From contig FLMG01002869.1 of the NCBI GenBank assembly GCA_900088475.1, forward strand, positions 1-13,524: 13,524 bases of DNA. Direction: 5' to 3'. Of the stretch, positions 1-8,288 are shown in pieces. The translations under genes were made by a program, and so were the position numbers. The stretch is from Hyphochytrium catenoides. Its lineage: Eukaryota > Sar > Hyphochytriomycetes > Hyphochytriales > Hyphochytriaceae. How positions within the stretch are numbered: the stretch's first letter is position 1; the number at the start of each line of letters is the position of its first letter. Below the pieces are notes generated by a model. That model searched no databases, was not told the DNA's origin, and worked only from the letters and a program-made list of their open reading frames with translations.

Positions 1-1466
1 AAGACCAGAATATCACTACCAGGTGAAGCGCTTGTCGTCTCTGTTGGCCCTGCTTTCAATCTTCCTGCTCTCACTGCAGCTAGGTTTTCGAGCTATTCTG
101 CCCATGGAGGCCTTCAACCTATATAGCTAGAAAAATCCTCTCCTGGCCCTTCCTCTGTCGGCATAAGTGCCTAGCTCTTTCTCTCCTTTCTCTCTCCCTT
201 AGCGAGGTCTACGGTTCCCCGCTATTCTTGTCATTCTACTTACTGTCTCAGCAATGCTCAGGTTGGCGTGACCCCTGAAGAGGTGGAGAAGGCCAGAAAC
301 CACTGTGGACGGATGAACAATCTGAAGGAGGAGAACAAGCCACTAACACTCTGTCCACCGGAGCACGATCTCAAAAGCCGCTTCTTCTGGTGAGAATTCC
401 GGCTTCTTGTTTTCATCACTTGCGAGTCTAGGTGGTCAGCCGTGCGAAGTCCTGTTTATCTTAGGGGCAGATCTGTCTCACAGATCTAAGACCTGGGTGT
501 GAGCCCATCTGCTTATCATTGGTGCACCTGTTAACATGTACAGCCTTGTTGAAGAGATCCTTCCATCCGCCCTTGCCCATGACATCATGCAGGAGAATTG
601 GAGACAAGCCTCCCACCACGCAGTTCGAGTCACTTAATATGGACCCAGTTATCCCACAAGGGTTCCCTGAATGGTCACAGACAATGAACTCCTGGGGCAG
701 CAAGATGCTTGACGCTATTTATCAGCTCGCAGGCATGGCCGCTGAAGGCTTTGGACTTGAACATGATGCTTTCCAGAAGAGGTTACAGGTGAGAGTCAAC
801 GTGCTCCCATCAGGCATCTGTTCCTTCATCTCTCTCTATTGCCCGCTTACAGCAGCCGTTAGGCTTCGGCCTTTCGTTGGTCATACATTCTACAGCTCCG
901 CGAAAGTCGACATACTCAGTCTGACTCCAGCTATCTACTAACTCGTACTGTCGCTTCCTATCGGACTCTTTTAATTCCGTCAGTACGGACCCCACCTCCT
1001 GGCTCCAACCGGGAGTGATTTTAACAAGCACAACAAGGAAGGCAGTGTGCTAGCTGGGTATCACTATGACCTTAACTTCCTTACCATCCACGGCAAATCG
1101 CGCTTTCCTGGGCTATACATTTGGCTGAGAGATGGAAGAAAGTGCCTTGTTAGAGTGCCGGATGGCTGTCTCCTGGTCCAAGCAGGAAAGCAGATTGAGT
1201 ACCTAACTGGCGGGCACGTTCTTGCTGGGTTTCATGAGGTTGTCATTGCGCCTCAGACTGTGGATGTCATTGACAGGAAAAGGGCTAAGGGTGAGTCTCT
1301 ATGGAGAGTTAGCTCGACGCTATTCTCTCATATCGCTTCGGACTGCACTCTGGAGCCTCTTGGCCACTTTAGTACGGAGGAGACCAAACAAGCTTTCCCT
1401 CCTATTCTCACTGGGCACCAAGTTGAAGCAGAACTGAAGGCAATCAGCTTAGCATCTTCTAGCTAG
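1..1466 (+). CDS. 2-oxoglutarate/Fe(II)-dependent oxygenase, isopenicillin N synthase-like, 5'-truncated, 4 exons visible
   Basis: Exons are 2-22 (partial), 262-389, 593-788 and 984-1466 (stop TAG); the introns of 239, 203 and 195 bases begin GTGAAG, GTGAGA and GTGAGA and end in AG. The joined frame gives about 275 residues running from RPEYHYQ through VGVTPEEVEKARNHCGR and RIGDKPP to a C-terminal double-stranded beta-helix core. The iron ligands can be read as the HxD of GYHYDLNF (codons from 1062) and the later His of LAGFHEVV; the 2-oxoglutarate anchor is probably the Arg of LWRVSS, which sits 24 residues after that His, farther than the roughly ten residues usual in isopenicillin N synthase. 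The N-terminal region, about 100 residues if of family length, lies before the window. The family couples 2-oxoglutarate decarboxylation to substrate oxidation. The substrate cannot be told from sequence, and beta-lactam synthesis should not be assumed. The family call is secure; the function is open. Confidence 0.87.
23..261 (+). other. Intron 1 of the oxygenase gene (239 bases)
   Basis: Donor GTGAAG follows the codon for Gln in EYHYQ, and the acceptor is CTCAG. The interior is pyrimidine-rich, with a run of CT near 175-200. The intron sits in phase 0. Frame 1 also stays open to about base 126, but only the spliced reading continues the oxygenase family sequence. Confidence 0.8.
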
Positions 1467-1712
1467 TGGAAGAGCATAATATAAGGAATATAGACAACCG
1501 CCACCACAGCTAGCTGTCCTACAGTCCCGTCGCTATATGTCTCCCTTGTATCGCACCAGCCTAGCATTCCTAGCTTGCTAATGCCTTCCGCCCCTGTCTG
1601 CAGGTCGTTTTGTTATCTGAACTGTCAGAAGGTACGAGTACAACCTCTGCACCAAGATGAAGGAAGAGCTTGAAAGCAAGCAGATAAACATCGTCTTAGC
1701 TAGTGGAAGAGC
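1415..1712 (+). repeat. Degenerate direct repeat of the oxygenase 3' end
   Basis: The last codons and stop region of the oxygenase (about 1415-1475) recur about 235 bases downstream (about 1649-1712). Both copies start GCACCAAGnTGAAG and share an exact 16-base block, TAGCTAGTGGAAGAGC, at 1460-1475 and 1697-1712. The stretch between these two anchors is similar but diverged. In copy 1 the block contains the TAG stop; in copy 2 it is read through in the matching frame. This looks like an old short tandem duplication of the gene tail; I saw no larger homologous copy around it. Confidence 0.55.
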
Positions 1713-2362
1713 GGGATCAAAAGGACAAAGGCATTGTCACCTTACTTAGCTTTGAATTCTGTCACATTATCTCTCCCCGATGCGCAGCCGTAGCTGCTCT
1801 GCAATGCTGCTAGTGCTTTCCTTCCTCTTGGAACCCGCTAGTGGCGCTGTCATCAAACTTGTCAACCGCTGGAAGGCGATCAGAAGCTTTTCGAACAGCA
1901 ACACTCACATTTTTCTTGCCCATCATCCCAGAGCTCCCCCAGGGCTATACAGATTCCTAAGGTATAAATAGGTTATTTATGATAGCGTTATTCAACAATT
2001 TGTCCTTTCGGGTGGTGGAGGTCGTTGCAAGGCCAAGAGAAGACAGAGGCATCAGAATAATCTTGGATTCTAAATCAGCATGACCAGAACCACAGTGCTG
2101 CTGCTGTTGGTCCTGCAGTCTCCCAAGCGCCAGAAGACATTTCTTCTGTCTCAACTCTCAACCTCTCTCGGATGCAGCTCTGCCCTGCGTTCTCCGGACA
2201 GAAAGAGCTCTGCCTGTCCTCTCTTTCTCCCTATTAACAGTCCAATTGCCTCATCAAACTATCTGAGACCTGGAGAGGTGCAGGTTAGGCGATCGTGACA
2301 GTGAGGCCCAGGCCTTAGTGGTAATTTAGGTCCGCGTGCAAGTTCGTGCTGACTACGTAGTC
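1467..2362. other. Spacer between the oxygenase and aminotransferase genes
   Basis: No gene is supported here. The stretch holds the second copy of the oxygenase tail and several weak splice-like sites, such as a 28-base segment at 1605-1632 bounded by GCAG and GTACGAG, but no reading frame that resembles a known protein. Short open frames at 1780-1971 and 2080-2298 are not convincing. It should contain the 3' untranslated region of the oxygenase and the promoter and 5' untranslated region of the aminotransferase. Confidence 0.5.
1963..1970 (+). promoter_or_regulatory. TATA-like box upstream of the aminotransferase gene
   Basis: TATAAATA matches the eukaryotic TATA consensus. It lies about 390 bases before the preferred start codon at 2363, so use as that gene's TATA box would need a long or spliced 5' leader. 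An AT-rich 8-mer can easily occur by chance. Confidence 0.25.
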
Positions 2363-2469
2363 ATGGATCGGAGCTCGACTGCTGTCCTTGCAGCCTTTGC
2401 ATCAGGCCTTGCCGTCGCTGGGGCAAGCCGCTATCTCTATGAGCAAGCGTTACCAGGTCTTAAAAGAAG
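2363..2469 (+). other. Candidate first exon of the aminotransferase: hydrophobic N-terminal extension
   Basis: The exon encodes [20 protein letters not shown] and a further sixteen residues ending in LKR; the last codon is completed by the next exon. A small-residue hydrophobic stretch (about residues 6-22) is followed by basic residues, as in a signal, transit or mitochondrial targeting peptide. The catalytic domain begins only around residue 55, at the VRPNIL motif. Joining to 2583 keeps frame. The donor is weaker than the others in this gene, and the competing start at 2497 would remove this exon. Confidence 0.5.
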
Positions 2470-5189
2470 GTACAGAGGCTTACCATAGACTTTCCTATGT
2501 CTCGCTTCCCATCCTTTGGAGGTCTGAAGCGTATTTGGTTGTACTGGTTCGAGGTGCTCACTCACAAAGCTGCACTGAACAGGTTCCAGAACTCCAATGA
2601 TGAAGCCCAAGATTCTGGTTTTTCCCTTGAGGCTCTAGTGAGACCGAACATTCTTAGCCTTAAGCCCTACAGATGCGCTAGAGACGACTATAGCGAAGGT
2701 AAGTTGCTGGCTTCGATAAACGATAGAATGGCGAGTATCCCGCGGGAAGGGGTTGAGAACTGGTTAACAGCACGGCGAGTATACCATATATTTGTCTCTG
2801 TAAGTCTTCTATAAAAGTGAGCCAGAGAAAACAGAACTAGTCAGACGCACAGTTCTCGAGGCTAGCATCCTAATGGCCGTCCCTACCCCTGCCATTCTAC
2901 TGGCTATAGGTATCCTTCTGGATGCGAACGAGAACAGCTTAGGTCCTCCAGTTCACACGGAGACGGCAGAGCTAGAGCGATATCCCTCTCCATACCAATG
3001 GGAATTGAAGGAGTTGATCGCGAGAAAGAGGTAAGAGTGGAGTTCGGTCGATCGCACAACATCCCAGCCTCCAGCTAAGGTAACGCCGGCTGCTGGTGCT
3101 TCTTCCCGCCCTGTCATCTTTTCTCCACCATCGTTCTTTTGTGCTGTCAGAGGAGTTTCCAAGGAGGAGATCTTCCTAGGCGTTGGTAGCGATGAGGCGA
3201 TTGACATCCTTTTCCGGATTTTCTGCACACCTGGCAAAGACTCCATTCTGACCACCCCACCCACTTATGGGATGTACTCCGTCTGCGCTGATATCAACGA
3301 TGTCAAGGTTATTAACGTGCCACTGACACCGGAGTTCCAGATCGAGGCTGAGAAGGTTGTTCTGCTTCACGTCTGATTGTTTCCAATCACTGTCTTAGCG
3401 CTATTTTGTCTTCTTCCTTTCATTGCCCTATTGCCCGGTCCGAGCATAGGGTATGGCCACCTGGGATGGCTTATGCTTTAGGTCTCTGTGTGCGTCTCTC
3501 TTCTCTCGTTCGGGGGACCTCTTTTCTGCATGCGCTTATGCTTTGTGACTATGACAGATCGTTAAGGCGGTGGCGCCAGAAACAAAAATCATCTTCCTGT
3601 GCTCGCCTGGAAACCCCACCGCTAAGCTACTACGGTCTGTTGACATTATCTATGTCCTTGAGCACTTTGTAAGTAGCTATTCTCTTCTAGCGCTATGGGA
3701 TGTAGTGTGTCTCTCCTGTCTTCGCCGAAACCATATCATCCTAAGGCTTATGGATGGCAATTGTAAACCTCTCGTTATCAGCCTTACTCTTCTGAATGGG
3801 ATGTGTTTGTAACTGTCCCTTCTCTGACGGGGGCCGATAAGGCTGGGAAATCTCGTGATGACATCTAATCGAATGCCGTTGGTGCCGTAGAGCGGCATAG
3901 TGGTCGTAGACGAAGCGTATATTGACTTTGCTGAGGAAGACAGCATGTGCTCCTACATCAGACAGTACCCCAACCTCGTCGTTCTCCAGACACTATCTAA
4001 GGCTTACGGATTAGCAGGGATTAGGTAGGGGTCGATACTTTGCAAAATCTCTATCCCAGAGTCAGGCTCAGCATTAATGGTGCCTAGCTGCTTTCCCTCT
4101 TTCCACCTAGGACTAACAACAGAGTTATTGGAGCACGCTTCTTTTTAGCGTGCCAACTAGGTTGTGCTCCCTCCTGTCGCGCCACTGACTCTTGCTTCCG
4201 CTTCACAGGCTAGGAATGGCGTTTGGTCGGAAAGAGCTAATCCAAATCATGAATAACGTGAAGGCTCCGTATAACATTAATAAGCTCACCTCCGAGGTGG
4301 GTAGAGTGAGACTTCCTTGCCTGTCGTGCTGGCGTCACCACATAACGCGTCCTGTTGCGTCCGGCGCCAGCGTCGAGAGTACATGAAAGTATTCTTCCCT
4401 TAACAGTGGTTATGCCTCTAGGTCCGAACTGCTCTTTCTCGTTTTGCTGTACCCTTATGCCTTCCTGTCTTCCCTGCTCTCTTCTATTTCCTTTCGGCTG
4501 CACTAGATTGCCATCCAAGCTCTGAGGGACTCGTCCGAGCTTCAGGCGAAGATAGACGAGATCAAGCGGGTAAGTGAAACGGACATCCTAGGAGGAGAGG
4601 GGTTGAAGCGAACTGGTAGATTTGAAATAGAAACACAGAAAAGAGAGAGAGAACAATCGACCAAGATAAGAGAGAGAATAGATTAAGGAGGACACAAAAG
4701 ATACTCCTGCTTACGTCGCCACTTCAGGAGAGGGAGCGGGTCATGGCAGCTCTTGCTAAGTTCGATACGGTTGGAAAGATCCATCCGTCAGACACAAACT
4801 TTATCCTCTTTGAGGTATGAGATCCGCCTCTATTATCGTCGCTCTCTCGATTCTGGTTCCCACTTCCCCCTTCTTTGTCAAGACCCTCCTGGTTGGGATT
4901 CTTTGCTCTCATTTCTTCTTATGTCGCTCCTGCTTAGCTCCGTTCAATGGGTTAGCGTCAAGTTGCAGACCTTTCTCTGTAACTGATATCTTGTTCGTAG
5001 GTCATGAACGCCTTCGATGTCTATAAAACTATGGCAGACCGTGGCGTGGTCGTGCGGTATCGTGGTAACCTGATACATTGTAAAGACTGTCTCAGGATGA
5101 CAATAGGGACCAAAGATGAGAACGATGCGTTCCTTGTGCTTTTCGAGAAGGTCAGCAAGGAGATCGCAGGAGGAAAGAAACGGAGCTAG
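2363..5189 (+). CDS. HIS5: Histidinol-phosphate aminotransferase (EC 2.6.1.9), 10 exons, complete
   Basis: This PLP-dependent class I/II aminotransferase converts imidazole-acetol phosphate and glutamate to histidinol phosphate and 2-oxoglutarate in histidine biosynthesis. Exons: 2363-2469, 2583-2698, 2910-3030, 3151-3355, 3558-3668, 3891-4024, 4209-4296, 4507-4569, 4728-4814, 5001-5189 (TAG). They total 1221 bases, 406 residues, with phase kept at every junction. Landmarks: [20 protein letters not shown], then LLDANEN (77-83), GVGSDEAID (125-133), PLP-stacking Tyr154 in TYGMY, Asn202 in SPGNPT, Asp227 and Tyr230 in [10 protein letters not shown], Schiff-base Lys257 in [11 protein letters not shown], and substrate-binding Arg376 in CLRMTIG. 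Start choice: ATG 2363 has a good context (G at -3 and +4) but needs a first intron with donor GTACAG; ATG 2497 would extend exon 2 without that intron, giving 399 residues, but its context is poor. The symbol is the yeast name; the bacterial equivalent is hisC. Confidence 0.95.
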
Positions 5190-5432
5190 CAGAGGAAAGG
5201 AAGAAGAGACATGGGTCTGACGGTAGGGCCATGCTCAAGCATCCAAGGGTACAGGCCAGAAAAAGAGAGACTTCTTACTTGTTAAATAGTTATCGTACAT
5301 TTCACAGGCAAGAGATCTCAGGAAAAAGAGTAAGAGGACCACCTCTTTCCTCCCTATCATGAGCTTCCTACTATTAACGAATGAATGGGAGTCATTACTC
5401 AAAATCTTACCAAATAGCTCGCCTCTCTCGTG
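5190..5432. other. Convergent spacer between the aminotransferase and the MIT-domain gene
   Basis: The two genes run toward each other and their stop codons lie 243 bases apart, so both 3' untranslated regions and poly(A) sites must lie here or overlap. I saw no canonical AATAAA on either strand, no strong hairpin and no open frame with family resemblance. Confidence 0.55.
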
Positions 5433-8288
5433 TCACTGTCTTTTCTCTTCAGCGGAGGCCGCATCGGCAGAGGGAGAAGGCTCTCTCTCTTTTTTCTCTT
5501 CTTCCAGGCCGATGCCGAGATGTACTTCGTCTTTTATCTGCGCTATCATATCCTTTACCTCTCCCTCGTCTGGGCCGGGGACAAAGCTCCTAGAGAGAGC
5601 GGCCGAAATTCTGTCCGCCTCATAGCCCGCCTCCTTGGCAAATTGCTCCCCTATCCCTGGCACAGTACCTCCTCTGTCATTCTCTTCTGGGCCTTCTCCT
5701 GTCAGTGCTTGCTCCTTCTCTTGCTCCTCTAGAAGAGCCTCAAGTTCGGCCTCGCTAGGCTCTGTCGGGTGAGCGGCCATATGAGGAGTGGCTAGCAAGA
5801 CTTAGAATAGACAGGTGGAGCAACGTACCAGGAGGAGGAGGAGGCGGAGAGTGACGGCTTTCTCTCAACCTATTCAACCGGTTCTGGAGCTGAGCATAGA
5901 TATCTTCCTTGGTAAGAGAAGATGTGGGGTTGGAGCCAGAGGAAGAGGCGACAGGGCTCTCTCCCGCTCCAAATCTGCTAAGATGAAGCTTTCGCCACCT
6001 CGCTGCGACCTCTTCCTCTAAAGCTCGTTGGTTCGCTTCTTGACTGCGCGAGGGCTTATCACCTGAGGGTTCAGGGACAAGGGATGCAGGACCAGAGCCA
6101 TTGGAGGTAAAACGAGTCGAAGAGGTGGGGAGGAGAGGCGGAGCCCCTGGAGCGTATGGTGCAGGAGCTTTAGGGCCCTGAGAAAGCGGAGGAACAGGCG
6201 GCAGAGGAGCCAAGGGAAGTTGAGTGTGAACGCCCGGAGGCTGTCGAGTGGATGCTGTGTACGGCGTCCCGGAGGGAGGGTTCGGCAGAGCCGTTGGGTC
6301 TGGTCCTGATGATGAGCCATGAAGAGAACACAAGGTTGAGAGTCCGAGCCATAGAGAGACAGGAGATGGCGGTACCTGCCGAAACGCCGGCCTTTCCATC
6401 TGGATTCAATGCGTCCCCTCTTCCTCCACTTAGGCCGTCTCTACTTGCTTTCTCTAGCTGTTTTTTCCTGACTCCATGTGCTCGCCGTTCCAGTTCTGCA
6501 CATTGGCTCTCCACGAGCTGCCTTCGTTTGGCGTCAGGTATCAAAGGAGAGACTGTGCGGAAGAGCTGGATCCCTTGCTGATAGAGTTTAAACGCTGAAG
6601 GATAATCCTCAAGCTTTTCAAGTCTAGTGGCGGACTCTACGAGGCCGAAAGCCTGGATAAATGACCGAAACATCAAAACAGGGCTAAGGAACGAAAATAG
6701 GCAGGCTGGACGGCTACGGAGAGTAACGACCTCGTGAATAGTGCACTGAGGGTTGCATGAACGAGGGTCTTCATACCTTATCCATTATTTCCTTGACGCC
6801 GCCCCCTCCTGCCTGAAATGCTTGAACTTGAGGCTGTCCAACGGGTGGAGCGTGGGAAGACATAGTAGAAGGAGCAGCTGCTGGAATGGCGGCTTCTGGG
6901 AGGCTCACAGGTCCGTCTCGCACCAGACCTTTGGTGATCATTCCTCCTCCGTGCCCTGGCCCATCTCGTCCATGTGGCAGGTCAGCCGGCGTGGCAGCCA
7001 GCGCCTTTTCTAAGAGCCTCAGCCAGATACTTTGATGCGGGTCATTCTCACAGAAGATCTCTAGGTCATCTCTGCGCGGTATTTGATGGTATTTGTGGCT
7101 TAATATCAACTCATTCCACTTGGAAACCTGCAGTTTTATACCTTTGCAGAAGATACAAAGACTGAGTAAGAACAAGTTGAGCTCTTCGAACGGGGAAGAA
7201 AGTAGCAACCTAGGAAATCGGTGATTGAACTAAGGCTGTGCCAACCGGTAAGTTCAAGTACAGGGAGGAGAACCGTCGATAAGAAGAACGCAAGCAGGGA
7301 CAGCAGCTACCACCCATAGAGTGTGGATTAGACAACGATAAGGAGGGTTAAGCGCTGCAAGAACAGAGAACGAATACGCATATTCAAAGAACGAAGGAGT
7401 GAGAGAGAAAGAGAGAACATGGTCTTTTTGCGGGACCTAGGTGACGGAATGTTGGAAGAATAGGGGCGAACACAGGCAATAAGAGTATTATGACGGTTCG
7501 CACTGGGTAGCAGACGGAATGCTTCCTATGCACCACAGTGAGCGACAGTGCAAATTACTAGCCACCGGAGAAGTCTAGCCACAGAAGCGTGCAAGAGCCT
7601 AGGTGTCACCTTTCTTCTCACTGCTGGGGTTGGGTATGGCTTTGGCCCCATAGATAATGTACACAAGCTCCAATCCGTCTGGCTCCGTGTACTTTAGGAC
7701 AGGGATAGGAGAGATATTGTTGCCAAAGTCCACTATGGGAAGAGAATGATGAGTACAAATCGGCATTCAGTAAGAGTAAGACGTAAGACCTAGCAAAGCC
7801 TGGCTAAGCAAGCAAGAGCTATCGAGGACAATATAGAGGCAGGGGAGAGACGCAGATGATTGAAAAAAAGGATATGGGGAGAGCTAAAGAGAGTGAAGAA
7901 GTCATGGAGAGCCAGTAGATATGGAAGAGCACTGTCACCAAAAGCCGCCAAGGAAGACTTCTCCGGACGAGGGAGGAGTGAAGAGAGAGATAAACGTACA
8001 GAGAGCAGGTAGTGAAACTATAAAGAGTTAACAAGGATGAAAAAGACAGAGATGAAACACTAAGAAGACAGAGAAAGTCAGGGAAGGAAAAGCCTTCGAG
8101 CTATCATCAAAGTTAAGCTAGAGGTGAACCGCATTCTATAGATGACGGTGGCTAGTCCTACCTCCCAGAGATGCTCTAGGTCGAATCTCTAGTTCGCACG
8201 TGATCCGCGTGTACTGATCGCCCCATACCCAGGAATAACCCGTCTTAAGATAAAGCTCATCGCGGTGTAGCACTCGACTATCCTCCAT
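5433..8288 (-). CDS. MIT-domain protein with MIM1-like motif, probably ESCRT-associated, 6-exon model
   Basis: Exons on the minus strand: 8288-8162, 7732-7622, 7141-6777, 6652-6376, 6305-5829, 5761-5433. They sum to 1686 bases (561 residues plus stop), with phase preserved throughout. The MIT domain spans about residues 193-272: VKEIMDK joins across an intron to AFGLVESATRLEKLEDY, then FKLYQQGIQLF and SQCAELERRA. MIT helices bind ESCRT-III tails. A proline-rich linker (about 295-370) and a charged segment with ARWRKLHLSRFG follow. A MIM1-like core, LxxRLxxLR, lies at 433-441 inside KEDIYAQLQNRLNRLR, before a six-proline run. The C terminus is acidic and helical (SEAELEALLEEQEKEQ), ending EEKRQ. 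The last four exons are well supported; the first two are joined through introns of 429 and 480 bases and might belong to another gene or need an extra exon. The first two and the start of the third, with Trp and strand-like segments, could form a PH-like fold. I do not recognise a named orthologue. Confidence 0.72.
7622..8288 (-). other. First two exons of the MIT gene model: possible PH-like N-terminal domain
   Basis: Exon 1 starts at ATG 8288 (MEDSRVLHRDELYLKTGY, then SWVWGDQYTRITCELEIRPR) and stops at donor GTAGGA. Exon 2 (VDFGNNISPIPVLKY, then EPDGLELVYIIYG) follows acceptor CCCATAG and ends at donor GTGAGA, or 12 bases later at GTGACA. Both donors are in phase with exon 3. Alternating hydrophobic segments followed in exon 3 by LEIFCENDPHQSIWLRLLEKAL resemble the strands and final helix of a PH-type fold, which is an inference from pattern only. 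If the second donor is not used, frame reads GDT and a stop, so exon 2 could instead end a separate small gene. Confidence 0.45.

Noticed and set aside
1-126. Frame 1 open from the first base to a stop at about 126, protein-like
   Set aside because: The frame starting at base 2 and spliced at 22/262 continues a known oxygenase family sequence; frame 1 lies mostly in that intron.
519-941. 140-codon plus-strand frame
   Set aside because: Only its 593-788 part is a real exon; the ends are intron sequence read through.
1780-2298. Two short plus-strand frames with signal-peptide-like starts
   Set aside because: No family resemblance, no splice partners, and the hydrophobic residues come from CT-rich codons.
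2953-3370. Minus-strand frames of 103 and 64 codons
   Set aside because: They are antisense to well-supported aminotransferase exons.
5359-5732. Three plus-strand frames of 70-100 codons rich in Leu and Ser
   Set aside because: They are antisense to the last exon of the MIT gene and the convergent spacer.
7819-8034. 71-codon minus-strand frame, hydrophobic, membrane-like
   Set aside because: It lies in a CT-rich intron of the MIT gene; its Leu, Ser and Phe content reflects pyrimidine bias, and it does not fit the phase of the flanking exons.
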